Below are positions 18,692 to 26,279 of a stretch of 49,349 nt of DNA, in pieces. The position numbers and the translations under genes were made by a program. The notes below the pieces were generated by a model. That model was not told the DNA's origin. It did no database searches and was given only the letters and a program-made list of their open reading frames with translations. The first letter of the stretch is position 1. Each line of letters starts with the position of its first letter. Source of the stretch: RECO01 sp050485385 (GTDB lineage Bacteria > Pseudomonadota > Alphaproteobacteria > Geminicoccales > Geminicoccaceae). The stretch is from positions 1 to 49,349 of the forward strand of contig JBJHBG010000021.1 of assembly GCA_050485385.1 (NCBI GenBank). The letters run 5' to 3'.

Positions 18692-18702
18692 CGCGCCGAT
18701 GC

Positions 18703-18730
18703 GGGCCGCCCGCCTTGCGGCGAGCGGCCC
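18703..18730 (-). terminator. Intercistronic stem-loop after ABC binding-protein gene
   Basis: On the minus strand GGGCCGC-T-CGCC pairs with GGCG-G-GCGGCCC around a GCAA tetraloop: 12 continuous pairs including one G-U. It sits 7 nt after the binding-protein stop and 11 nt before the permease start. With no T-run it is best read as a stabiliser or partial terminator. Confidence 0.6.
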
Positions 18731-18737
18731 TTTCCCG

Positions 18738-20396
18738 TCAGTCGACGGTCATGGGGGCGATGTCGATGAACCAGCTCCGCGGCTGGACCACGTTGCCGAC
18801 GCGCGTCGACATGGCGCGCGGGCCGACGTCGTGGGCGACCCAGAGGAACGGCGCCTCCTCGACGATCCGCTTGTGCAGGCGGGCGAGGGCCGCGTCGCGT
18901 CCTGCGTCGTCGAAGGTGGTGCGCGCATCGGCGATCAGCGCGTCGAACTCGTCGTTGCCGAAATAGCCCCAATTGTTCGACACCGGCGGGAAGGTCTGCG
19001 TCGAGGTGAAGCGCACCATGGCGAAGAACGGGTCCATGGTGGCGAAGGTGACGTTGATGGCGTGCGCGCCGCGCGCCGTCTCGTCGGTGGCGCCGCGCCG
19101 CCAGTTGGTGAACAGCGTGTTCCACTCGATGACGTCGAGTTCGACGTCGAAGTAGCACTCGCGCAGCGCCTGCTGGAGGTACTCGTTCATCGGGATCGGC
19201 TGCATCTGGCCGGAGCCCGAGGCCGAGGTCTGAACCTTGACCTGGAGCGGGTTCGACGCCGAATGGCCAGCCTCCGTCATCAGGGCTTGGGCGGCTTCCA
19301 GGTCGTAGCGGATGTCGAACTCCGGATCGCCCCACCAGGGATGGCCGGGCGGCACCGTGCCCTTGGGGATGCCCATGTAGCCGCCCAACAGCGCCTGCAG
19401 CTCCTCGCGGTTGACGCAGAGATTGGCCGCGTGGCGCACCCGCTGGTCGAGCCAGGGCGAGCCCTCGGCGAAGGAGAACTGCCAGGGCCAGACGTGCGGC
19501 TGCGGGTTCGAGTACATGACGAAGCCGCGACCCTCGATGGCCGGGATGGCGTCGGGCGCCGGGGCCTCGATCCAGTCGACCTGACCCGAGAGCAGGGCCG
19601 CCGTGCGGGCATTCGCATCGGGCAGCGGGATCAGCACGACGCGGTCGATGGTCGGCGTGCGATCGGGATCCCAGTAGTTCTCGTTCCTGACCATCTCGAA
19701 GCGCTCGCGCGGGACCAGCCGTACGCCCTGGAAGGGGCCGGTGCCCGAGGGCTCGGCGGAGAACGCCGACCAAGCCTGCGAGGCGCGCTCGGCCGGATCG
19801 CTCACGCTCGCCGGCACCGCGTCGTACTTCGCCTGCCAGTGCGCGGGCGAGGCCATGAACAGATTGGTGAGGTTGATCGGCAGGAAGCTGTCGGGCTCGG
19901 CGGTGGTGAGTTCCACCGTGTAGGTGTCGATCGCGCGGGCGGAGCGCAGGTTCGGCATGCGCGAGACGGTCACGCCGATCTGGTCCGGCGCGTAGTGCGG
20001 GGCGTTCTCGTCCAGCACCTTCTGCACGTTCCACACCACGGCCTCGGCGTCGAAGGGCGAGCCGTCGTGGAAGGTCACGCCCTCGCGCAGCGTGAAGATC
20101 CACTTCGTCGTGTCGTCGGGATCGACCTCCCACGAGGTGGCGAGGCCCGGGATGATCACGCTGGCCTCGTCAGCCTTGGACAGATCCCAATGCGTCAGCG
20201 CATCGAACATCGGGATGCCGGTGAAGCGGTTGCCCTCGAAGCCCTGATCGGGCTGGCCGTTGGTGCGCGGAATGTCGGCGGCGGTCATGCCGATGGTGAG
20301 CACCTTCTCCGCGGCCGCCGGGGCGATGGCGAAGGCGGTGAGGGCGGTCGTGGCCACGAAGGCCAACGCCAGACGACGCAACGATGGTCCTGCCAT
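18738..20396 (-). CDS. ABC transporter substrate-binding protein (family 5, peptide/opine/nickel type)
   Basis: A 552-residue periplasmic binding protein of the SBP_bac_5 family. A signal peptide (MAGPSLRRLALAFVATTALT) is cut near AAA-EK at about residue 29. Family marks: GLATSWEVDPDDTTKWIFTLREGVTFHDGSPFDAEAVVWN-type segment, a GTGPF motif, and NYWDPDRTPTIDRVVL. The ATG at 20396 follows AGGAGGAGA at 7 nt. It is the first gene of a complete importer. The ligand may be a peptide or another amino-acid-derived or ureide compound; sequence alone does not decide. Confidence 0.93.
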   Translation of the reverse strand: MAGPSLRRLALAFVATTALTAFAIAPAAAEKVLTIGMTAADIPRTNGQPDQGFEGNRFTGIPMFDALTHWDLSKADEASVIIPGLATSWEVDPDDTTKWIFTLREGVTFHDGSPFDAEAVVWNVQKVLDENAPHYAPDQIGVTVSRMPNLRSARAIDTYTVELTTAEPDSFLPINLTNLFMASPAHWQAKYDAVPASVSDPAERASQAWSAFSAEPSGTGPFQGVRLVPRERFEMVRNENYWDPDRTPTIDRVVLIPLPDANARTAALLSGQVDWIEAPAPDAIPAIEGRGFVMYSNPQPHVWPWQFSFAEGSPWLDQRVRHAANLCVNREELQALLGGYMGIPKGTVPPGHPWWGDPEFDIRYDLEAAQALMTEAGHSASNPLQVKVQTSASGSGQMQPIPMNEYLQQALRECYFDVELDVIEWNTLFTNWRRGATDETARGAHAINVTFATMDPFFAMVRFTSTQTFPPVSNNWGYFGNDEFDALIADARTTFDDAGRDAALARLHKRIVEEAPFLWVAHDVGPRAMSTRVGNVVQPRSWFIDIAPMTVD

Positions 20397-20513
20397 GGTC
20401 GGTTCTCCTCCTGCGGCTTGCCTGGAACTGCCGCTTTTTTGAACGACACTTAATGTGCTTTGCTACACAGCAGGCTTCGTGCCAACCCCGAAGGCAGTCA
20501 GGACGTCGAGCCG

Positions 20514-21266
20514 ATGCGGATTCTCCTGCTCAATCCCAACACCACGGCGAGCATCACCGAACGGGTGCATGCGGTCGCTCGCCAAGTCGTCGCCGAACGT
20601 GCCGCCGACGTCGCCTTCACGCCCGCGACCGGGCGGTTCGGCGCCGCCTACATCGCCAGCGAGGCGGCCTCGGCCATCGCCGGGCACGCCGCGCTCGACG
20701 CCTTCGTACGGGCCTATGACGGCCACGATGCCGTGCTGCTCGCCTGCTTTGGCGATCCGGGGCTGGCGGCATTGCAGGAGCTGTCGCCGGTGCCGGTGGT
20801 GGGTATGGCGGACGCCGCCTGCCACGCCGCCTGCCTCGTCGGGCCGCGCTTCGGCATCGTCACCGGCGGCGAGCGCTGGGGGCCGATGCTGCGCCGCTTC
20901 GTGGCCGGCATCGGGCTCGGCGAGCGACTGGCACACGTCGCCACCGTGGCGCCGAGCGGGGCCGACATCGCCCGCGATCCGGAAGGCTCGCTGGCCATGT
21001 TGGAGGCAGCCTGCCGGGAATGTGTGCAGACGGGTGCCGACGTGGTGATCCTGGCCGGCGCCGGCCTCGCCGGTCTCGCTCCGCGCGTCGCCGCGCCGGT
21101 TCCGGTCCTGTGCTCGACGGCGGTCGCCGTGGAGGCGGCGCTCTCGCTCGCTCGGCTGCGACCCGCCAAGGCAGCGACCGGCGCCCGCGCGCCGACCCCG
21201 CCGGTGCCGAGCATCGGCCTGGACCCGGCGCTCGGCCGCTGGCTGGAGGGCCGTGGGCGGGGCTAA
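20514..21266 (+). CDS. Hydantoin/Asp-Glu racemase family protein with one catalytic Cys replaced
   Basis: A 250-residue protein of the Asp/Glu/hydantoin racemase superfamily: MRILLLNPNTTASITERV at the N-terminus is typical of hydantoin racemase. The first catalytic Cys is present (Cys78 in LLACFGDP). The second, normally in an LGCAGM motif (Cys181 in hydantoin racemases), is replaced: the sequence reads LAGAGLAGL with Gly182 at that place. Two-base racemisation should therefore be impaired, and a different one-Cys reaction is possible. It is transcribed divergently from the ABC importer (117 nt apart). The ATG at 20514 is chosen to match the family start. Confidence 0.88.
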   Translation: MRILLLNPNTTASITERVHAVARQVVAERAADVAFTPATGRFGAAYIASEAASAIAGHAALDAFVRAYDGHDAVLLACFGDPGLAALQELSPVPVVGMADAACHAACLVGPRFGIVTGGERWGPMLRRFVAGIGLGERLAHVATVAPSGADIARDPEGSLAMLEAACRECVQTGADVVILAGAGLAGLAPRVAAPVPVLCSTAVAVEAALSLARLRPAKAATGARAPTPPVPSIGLDPALGRWLEGRGRG

Positions 21267-21275
21267 CGCAACGTC

Positions 21276-21292
21276 GGGGGCCTGCGGCTCCC
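21276..21292. terminator. Hairpin between convergent racemase and exchanger genes
   Basis: GGGGGCC and GGCTCCC form a 7-bp stem with one G-T pair and a TGC loop, 9 nt after the racemase stop. It lies in the 43-nt gap between converging genes and may act in either direction. Confidence 0.4.
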
Positions 21293-21309
21293 GCCTTCCG
21301 CGCCGGCCT

Positions 21310-22314
21310 TCAGGCGATCACGCCGGTGATGGCCAGGACGAAGTAGGCGTAGACGAGGAGCAGGAGCGAGCCCTCCCAGCGGCTCATCGAGTTCTCGTGC
21401 AGCATGACGATCACCAGTGCCGTGAGGCCCACCATCAGGGGCAGGGCGAGGCCGATCAGGCTCGCCGGCACCGCCAGGGGACCGACCAGCGCGGCGACAC
21501 CGGTGACCGCGAAGGCGTTGAACACGTTGCTGCCGACGATGTTGCCGACGGCCATCTCGGCTTGGCCCTTGCGGGCGGCGACCACCGTCACGACCACCTC
21601 GGGCAGCGAGGTGCCGAGCGCGATCACGGTTGCCGCCAGGGTTTCGGTCGGCACCTCGAACAACTCCGCGATCTCCAGGACGGCGACCACCGTCAGGTCG
21701 GCCGCGACCAAAAGGACCAGAACCGCCGGGACCAGCAGGAGGCAGGCGCGCCAAAGCGGCCCCGAGACCACCGCCGCGGGTCCGGCCGGACCTTCGACGT
21801 GCGCCGGCGGGTGCAGGCCGAAATGCAGGTAGAGGGCGAGGCCGAGCAGCAGGATCACCCCTTCGAGCGCCACCACCTGCCCGCTCCACGCCATCAGGGC
21901 CAAGAGCATGGTCGAGCCCGCGAGGAAGGGCAGGTCGACGTGGGTGAGGCGGCGACGGATGGCGACCGTGCCGCGCATGACGGCGGCAAGCCCCAGCACC
22001 AGCCCGAGATTGGCGATGTTCGAGCCGGCGACGTTGGCGACCACCATCTCGCTCGCCCCGCGCAGGACGGCGAACACGGACGCTACCATCTCCGGCAGCG
22101 AGGTCCCGACCGACACGATCAGGATGCCGACGACGAAGGGGGAAAGGCCCATCGCCACGCCCACCCGCTCGGCGGCCGCGGTGAAGACGTCGGCCGACTT
22201 GACGAGGCAGGCGAGGGCCGCGGCCAGGAGCAACGGCCAGACCAGCGCCGGATTGGCCGCGGCGAACGCGGCCGCCTGGGCGGCCGCCGTGTCGAACAGG
22301 GTCGAGAGGGGCAT
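21310..22314 (-). CDS. Calcium/sodium antiporter (YrbG/CaCA family)
   Basis: A 334-residue K+-independent CaCA exchanger. The two alpha repeats are clear: GTSLPEMVASV with GSNIANLGLVLG in the first half, and GTSLPEVVVTV with GSNVFNAFAVTG in the second. The acidic GTSLPE residues bind cations in this family. Ten or so membrane segments. The ATG at 22314 follows a hydrophilic gap; no strong Shine-Dalgarno is seen apart from a GAGAGGGG-poor region in the other sense. It is divergent from the tusA-like gene (112 nt apart). A sodium channel gene lies 0.4 kb away, so Na+ and Ca2+ handling genes are neighbours. Confidence 0.92.
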   Translation of the reverse strand: MPLSTLFDTAAAQAAAFAAANPALVWPLLLAAALACLVKSADVFTAAAERVGVAMGLSPFVVGILIVSVGTSLPEMVASVFAVLRGASEMVVANVAGSNIANLGLVLGLAAVMRGTVAIRRRLTHVDLPFLAGSTMLLALMAWSGQVVALEGVILLLGLALYLHFGLHPPAHVEGPAGPAAVVSGPLWRACLLLVPAVLVLLVAADLTVVAVLEIAELFEVPTETLAATVIALGTSLPEVVVTVVAARKGQAEMAVGNIVGSNVFNAFAVTGVAALVGPLAVPASLIGLALPLMVGLTALVIVMLHENSMSRWEGSLLLLVYAYFVLAITGVIA

Positions 22315-22426
22315 GGCCGGCCGGGCATAGCCGTTCGGCGCCCGGTCGGCCAGGGGGTGGCGCGCTTGACCGGTGCGCGCGACGGCGATAGCCCCACGGC
22401 GAGGCGCGCGTGGGATACGGTGGACG

Positions 22427-22672
22427 ATGGCGGTGGCGACGGCGAGCGTGGTGGCGGTAATCGATGCGCGGGGGCTCGCCTGTCCGCTACCGCTGGTGAA
22501 GCTCCGCCAGGCGCTGATGGTGGTCGATGCGGGCGCCAGGGTGTGCCTGCTGGCCACCGATCCGGCGACGCCCGCGGACGTCGACGCGTTCTGCGAGGCC
22601 GGCGGCCACGAGGTGGTGGTGCGCGAGGTCGAGGCCGCCTTGATCACGCTGGTCGTACAGAAGCGTGCCTGA
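22427..22672 (+). CDS. TusA/SirA-family sulfurtransferase-like protein
   Basis: An 81-residue TusA-family protein. The signature VIDARGLACPLPLVKLRQAL holds the CPxP motif with Cys19, the residue that carries sulfane sulfur in TusA. The C-terminal half (VVREVEAALITLVVQKR) completes the two-layer fold. It could act in tRNA thiolation or sulfur trafficking; no partner sulfur gene is adjacent. The ATG at 22427 is chosen because the extension upstream is basic and atypical. It precedes the sodium channel gene by 66 nt with a hairpin between. Confidence 0.85.
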   Translation: MAVATASVVAVIDARGLACPLPLVKLRQALMVVDAGARVCLLATDPATPADVDAFCEAGGHEVVVREVEAALITLVVQKRA

Positions 22673-22675
22673 TCG

Positions 22676-22705
22676 GGGGTGCTTGCCTCGAACCCCGGGC
22701 ACCCC
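22676..22705 (+). terminator. Possible terminator after tusA-like gene
   Basis: GGGGTGC and GCACCCC form a perfect 7-bp stem with a 16-nt loop starting 4 nt after the stop codon. There is no T-run; a CT/C tract follows. Confidence 0.4.
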
Positions 22706-22738
22706 TACCTACCCCCCCGGTGAGCGGATGGGGTGGGC

Positions 22739-23587
22739 ATGGCGACGATCGGAACGGAACGGCTGAGCCCCATGGGCCGCGTGCGCGCGATCTTGGAGAC
22801 GCCGTGGTTCGAGAAGCTCATCATCGCCGTGATCGTGGTCAACGGCATCACCCTGGGGCTCGAAACGGTCCCGGCGGCGATGAATGCCTTCGGCCCTTTG
22901 CTGCTGGCCGTTGACCAGGTGTGCTTGGCGATCTTCGTCGTCGAACTCTCGACGAAACTCGTCGTCTACCGGGCGGAGTTCTTCCGGCGGCCGTGGAACT
23001 GGTTCGACGCGATCATCGTCGGCGTGGCCTTGGTGCCGGCGCAGGAGGGCTTCTCGGTGCTCCGCGCCTTCCGCATCCTGCGCGTGCTGCGCTTGATCTC
23101 GATCGTGCCGAAGATGCGCATGGTGGTGATGGCCTTGCTCCATGCCATCCCCGGCATGGGCTCGGTCGTGGCGTTGTTGACGCTCGTCTTCTACGTCTTC
23201 GCCGTCATGGCGACCAAACTGTTCGGTGCCAGCTTTCCCGACTGGTTCGGCAACATCGGCGCCTCCTTCTACTCGCTCTTCCAGATCATGACGCTGGAAA
23301 GCTGGTCGATGGGCATCGTCCGCCCGGTCATGGAAGTCTACGACTGGGCCTGGGCGTTCTTCGTGCCGTTCATCCTGCTGACCACCTTTGCCGTGCTCAA
23401 CTTGTTCATCGCCATCATCGTCAATGCGATGACCGAGGTGCACGAAGAGGACGAGACGCAGAAGAGTATCGACCATCACGAGGTGATGGTGGAGTTGAAG
23501 GCGCTGCGGGCCGAAGTCGAAGCCTTGCGCGCGGCCACCGTCGCCACCCACGCGGTCGGCGACCGGCCGCGACCCGCGGGCGATTGA
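22739..23587 (+). CDS. Bacterial voltage-gated sodium channel (NaChBac/NavAb type)
   Basis: A 282-residue single-domain voltage-gated channel that assembles as a tetramer. S1-S3 span about 25-100; S4 is VLRAFRILRVLRLI with gating arginines at 109, 112, 115 and 118; the S4-S5 linker has VPKMRMVV. The pore filter is TLESWSM (185-191), identical to that of NavAb, so Na+ selectivity is expected. S6 ends NLFIAIIVNAM and leads into an acidic neck and a C-terminal heptad coiled coil (about 245-270), as in BacNav channels. Start ATG 22739. It ends 22 nt from the convergent transglycosylase gene. In other bacteria such channels link to motility and pH behaviour; that is not shown here. Confidence 0.93.
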   Translation: MATIGTERLSPMGRVRAILETPWFEKLIIAVIVVNGITLGLETVPAAMNAFGPLLLAVDQVCLAIFVVELSTKLVVYRAEFFRRPWNWFDAIIVGVALVPAQEGFSVLRAFRILRVLRLISIVPKMRMVVMALLHAIPGMGSVVALLTLVFYVFAVMATKLFGASFPDWFGNIGASFYSLFQIMTLESWSMGIVRPVMEVYDWAWAFFVPFILLTTFAVLNLFIAIIVNAMTEVHEEDETQKSIDHHEVMVELKALRAEVEALRAATVATHAVGDRPRPAGD

Positions 23588-23609
23588 TCGCGTGCCGACG
23601 AGCGAGGGG

Positions 23610-24419
23610 TCAGCGTGGCCGCAAGGCGCCGGACGCCTGCCCCCGTAGCCGCTCCATCGGCGCGTAGGCCACCGGCTGCGCGCGCGGCGCCGGCTCGGCC
23701 ACCGGTTGCGCGCGCGGGACCACCACCGCGATGGCGCCGTGACCGGCGCGGGTCGGCACGTTGGCCGCCAAGCGGACGGGGTTGGCCGCGGCGGCGTGAT
23801 GCACGGGAACGCGCTCGACCGGATCGACGGCGGGCTCGACCTCGGGTGCGACAGCGGCGACCACGGTGGGGCTCGCCGCCGGTATCGGCGCATTCGGGTC
23901 CCAACGCGCCGCCACCCGCTCGCGGTAGGCGCTGGCGAGGTGCGGCGTGGCGCTGTGGTAGCGGCCGATGGCCTGCTCCCAGCTGCCGGTCTCCCGCCGC
24001 AGCCCCACCAGGAAGGACGCGGCGTAGCGGACGTTGGTCAAGGGATCGACCGCCGCCTGGAGGCTGGTGAAGGCGTCGGGGTGGTGGCGCAGGTTGATCT
24101 GCATGCAGCCGACGTCGATGTTGCGATGGCCACGGCTGCGCAGGCCCTCGATGTGCTGGATGACCGCGCTGGGACTTTCCAGATACCGGCCGCCTTCGGG
24201 CGAGTTCACGGTCCACGGCCAGGGTGCGAAACCGCCATTGGCGGTGCGCCCGCTCTCGACCAGACCGATCGCGCGCAGGAGGCCCTTGGGCAGATCGCGC
24301 TCGCGCTCGACGACGCGGATGGCATCGTCGCACGGCGAGGCCAGAGCCGCGGCGACCGGCAAGGCGATCGCGAGCAGACCGAGGAGAAGACAGCGGGTCG
24401 AGCGTCGGGCAACGGACAT
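23610..24419 (-). CDS. Lytic transglycosylase (SLT domain), secreted
   Basis: A 269-residue exported protein. A signal peptide (MSVARRSTRCLLLGLLAIAL) is followed by a Cys at residue 30 in ALASPC. The SLT domain (about 30-175) contains the catalytic Glu55 in IGLVESGR, NIDVGCMQINLRHH, and YAASFLVGLRRETGSWEQAIGRYHSATP. The C-terminal ~90 residues are Ala/Pro/Val-rich and low in complexity, a likely flexible tail. It cleaves peptidoglycan in the periplasm. This small type is common near flagellar or secretion genes, but none is present here. It lies 34 nt downstream in sense from nothing; metC follows it by convergence of reading order, with metC upstream on the same strand. Confidence 0.88.
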   Translation of the reverse strand: MSVARRSTRCLLLGLLAIALPVAAALASPCDDAIRVVERERDLPKGLLRAIGLVESGRTANGGFAPWPWTVNSPEGGRYLESPSAVIQHIEGLRSRGHRNIDVGCMQINLRHHPDAFTSLQAAVDPLTNVRYAASFLVGLRRETGSWEQAIGRYHSATPHLASAYRERVAARWDPNAPIPAASPTVVAAVAPEVEPAVDPVERVPVHHAAAANPVRLAANVPTRAGHGAIAVVVPRAQPVAEPAPRAQPVAYAPMERLRGQASGALRPR

Positions 24420-24453
24420 GGCCCGACGCTCGCACGCCTTGGTTAAGGCTGAC

Positions 24454-25608
24454 TTAAGCCGCGGCGTGCAGTCGCTCGAAGCCGGCCTCGAGATCGGCGA
24501 TCAGGTCGGGGACCGCTTCCAGGCCGACGTGCAGCCGGACGAGCACGCCGTCCTCGGGGGCGGCGGAGGCGGTGCGCTTGGGATGCGCCGGGATCATCAG
24601 GCTCTCGTAGCCGCCCCAGCTGTAGCCCATGCCGAACAGCCGCAGACCGTCGAACATGGCCGCCAGCGCCGCCGCGCCGACCGGCTCCAGGACGGCGCCG
24701 AACAGGCCCGAGCTGCCCTGGAAGTCGCGGCGGAAGACCTCGTGTCCCGGACAGGACGGCAGGGCCGGATGCAACAGCCGTCGCACCTCCGGCCGGCCCT
24801 CGAGCCAACGTGCCACTGCCAGCGCCGATTTCTCGTGCTGGCGCAGGCGCACGCCCATGGTCCGGAGGCCACGCAAGGCGAGGTAGCAGTCGTCCGGCCC
24901 GGCCGGCGCGCCGAAGTCGCGCAGGCCCGCCTCCAGCCGGTCGCCGACGTCGCCCTTCCAGGTGACGAGCCCCATCATCGCGTCGGAATGGCCGACGACG
25001 TATTTGGTGGCGGCGTGCACGGTGACGTCGACGCCCTTGTCGTAGGGGCGGAAGAAGAGCGGCGTCGCCCAGGTGTTGTCCATCAGCGTCCAGGCACCGT
25101 GCGCCTTGGCGACGGCGGCCATCGCCGGCACGTCCTGGACTTCGAACGTCTGCGAGCCCGGTGCCTCGGTAAAGACCACGCGCGTCCGCGGTCGGAACAG
25201 CCGCTCGATGTCGGCGCCGATCATCGGATCGAAATAGGTCGTCTCGACGCCGAAGCGGGCCAGCACGCGGTCGCAGAACTGACGGGTGGGACCGTAGACG
25301 TTGTCGGTCACGAGCACATGGTCGCCAGTCTCGACCAAGGCGGTCAGCGCGAGCACCACCGCCGCCTTGCCGCTCGCGGCGACGCGGCAGCCGTCCGCGT
25401 CTTCTAGCTCGGCGAAGGCGCCCTGCAGGGCGAAGGTGGTCGGCGTGCCCTGGCGGCCGTAGCTCATCCCACCCGACGTACCGCGGCCCTCGAGAGCGGC
25501 CAGGGTCGGAAACAGCACGGTCGAGCCGCGGCACACCGGCGGATTGACCAGATGCGGTTCGTCCGGATGGCTGCGGCCGCCGGTGACCAGGCGCGTCGCG
25601 TCGTGCAT
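24454..25608 (-). CDS. metC: Cystathionine beta-lyase (Cys/Met metabolism PLP enzyme)
   Basis: A 384-residue PLP enzyme of the Cys/Met metabolism family. PLP-binding Lys202 lies in HAATKYVVGHSD; other marks are YGRQGTPTTFALQGAFAELE, TEAPGSQTFEVQDVPA, MDNTWATPLFFRP and the C-terminal SWGGYESLMIPAHP. The last, with HVGLE at the end, is typical of MetC rather than MetB or MetZ. It converts cystathionine to homocysteine. A perfect 14-bp palindrome lies about 120 nt upstream; no SAM riboswitch pattern was recognised. TAGGCA on the minus strand at 25682-25677 may be the -10. Confidence 0.9.
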   Translation of the reverse strand: MHDATRLVTGGRSHPDEPHLVNPPVCRGSTVLFPTLAALEGRGTSGGMSYGRQGTPTTFALQGAFAELEDADGCRVAASGKAAVVLALTALVETGDHVLVTDNVYGPTRQFCDRVLARFGVETTYFDPMIGADIERLFRPRTRVVFTEAPGSQTFEVQDVPAMAAVAKAHGAWTLMDNTWATPLFFRPYDKGVDVTVHAATKYVVGHSDAMMGLVTWKGDVGDRLEAGLRDFGAPAGPDDCYLALRGLRTMGVRLRQHEKSALAVARWLEGRPEVRRLLHPALPSCPGHEVFRRDFQGSSGLFGAVLEPVGAAALAAMFDGLRLFGMGYSWGGYESLMIPAHPKRTASAAPEDGVLVRLHVGLEAVPDLIADLEAGFERLHAAA

Positions 25609-25726
25609 GGGGCTTCGGTCCTCGTCTCGTGGGGAAAGGCAGGGTGTCGGTTCCGAGTAGACCGCGCGACGCCGCCTGCCTAGGGCGGACGGAAGCTAAC
25701 CCGAGTTTAGGAAAGCACGGGCATCG

Positions 25727-25740
25727 TCGCTCGCGAGCGA
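25727..25740. promoter_or_regulatory. 14-bp perfect palindrome between metC and a small plus-strand ORF
   Basis: TCGCTCGCGAGCGA is perfectly self-complementary and lies in the divergent gap upstream of metC and of the small ORF at 25761. It could be an operator; the GC content makes chance palindromes less rare than usual. Confidence 0.3.
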
Positions 25741-25760
25741 TGTCGAGGACGATACGGACC

Positions 25761-25949
25761 ATGCAGCCGGAACCGCAAGTACCCCCCGCCGAGCTGGCTC
25801 GCCGCGCCCGCGAGCTCGGGGCGTGCTGCCGCCGTCAAGCCGGCGCCATGGCGTTGACCATGGGCGCGGTCGGTGCGGCGGTGGCGCAGTCGCGCTCGCT
25901 GGCCGCGCCGGACGAGCCGCTGCGAGCGGTGTCCCTCTGCCGCCCTTAA
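25761..25949 (+). CDS. Hypothetical small protein (62 aa)
   Basis: A possible 62-residue protein starting MQPEPQVPPAELARRARELG and containing a hydrophobic Ala/Gly stretch (AMALTMGAVGAAVAQS). Codon third positions are mostly G or C, as in neighbouring genes. GAGGA lies 11 nt before the ATG, which is loose. It is not a recognised family. Its TAA shares the TTAA with the stop of the minus-strand ORF at 25946-26134, so the two converge on the same four bases. It may be real or chance. Confidence 0.35.
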   Translation: MQPEPQVPPAELARRARELGACCRRQAGAMALTMGAVGAAVAQSRSLAAPDEPLRAVSLCRP

Positions 25950-26134
25950 CGCTCCGCCTCCGGGTCGCTGACGATCGCGAAACCGGGCCCCACGAGGAGG
26001 CCCGGCCGCACGCGACGGCCGGCTGGCCGCCGCCGATGTGGGCGCGGTTGGGGCGCGTCGGGCGGCGCCGACGAGCCCCGATCCTCGCGCTGGTCACGTC
26101 CCTCGTCGTCGCTCGGCTGCATCGCGGGCTCCAT
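25946..26134 (-). CDS. Hypothetical small basic/Pro-rich protein (62 aa)
   Basis: A possible 62-residue protein: an acidic start (MQPSDDEGRDQREDRGSS from the second Met), a Pro/Arg-rich middle (PQPRPHRRRPAGRRVRPG) and the end GPGFAIVSDPEAER. No family is recognised. Support for a gene: a copy of GCTAGGCTC on the minus strand 28 nt upstream, the same element that precedes the WYL and ftsH genes. The second Met (26122) has GGAG at 8 nt and may be the true start. Confidence 0.4.
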   Translation of the reverse strand: MEPAMQPSDDEGRDQREDRGSSAPPDAPQPRPHRRRPAGRRVRPGLLVGPGFAIVSDPEAER

Positions 26135-26161
26135 CCGACCCCGGTTGTGCTTGATCGGGCG

Positions 26162-26170
26162 GAGCCTAGC
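26162..26170 (-). promoter_or_regulatory. Putative -10 element GCTAGGCTC (minus strand)
   Basis: The 9-mer GCTAGGCTC read on the minus strand, 28 nt before the ATG of the small gene at 25946-26134. The same 9-mer occurs before the WYL regulator gene and before ftsH. No convincing -35 is seen. Confidence 0.35.
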
Positions 26171-26246
26171 CGGTCGTGCGGTCGAAACCTGTCCGCCCGC
26201 CGATCGATGTCGACCTTCGTTCGCCTGAGCGGCGTGGCGCCCGCCC

Positions 26247-26255
26247 GCTAGGCTC
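26247..26255 (+). promoter_or_regulatory. Putative -10 element GCTAGGCTC before WYL gene
   Basis: GCTAGGCTC ends 24 nt before the ATG at 26280; TAGGCT would be the -10 hexamer. The space between this site and the minus-strand copy (26171-26246) has no other feature that I can identify. Confidence 0.35.
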
Positions 26256-26279
26256 ACGGCATCGGGATCGGGAGCGGGC

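Noticed and set aside
25609..25760. SAM riboswitch upstream of metC
   Set aside because: I looked for SAM-I and SAM-II-like conserved segments and saw none; only a palindrome.
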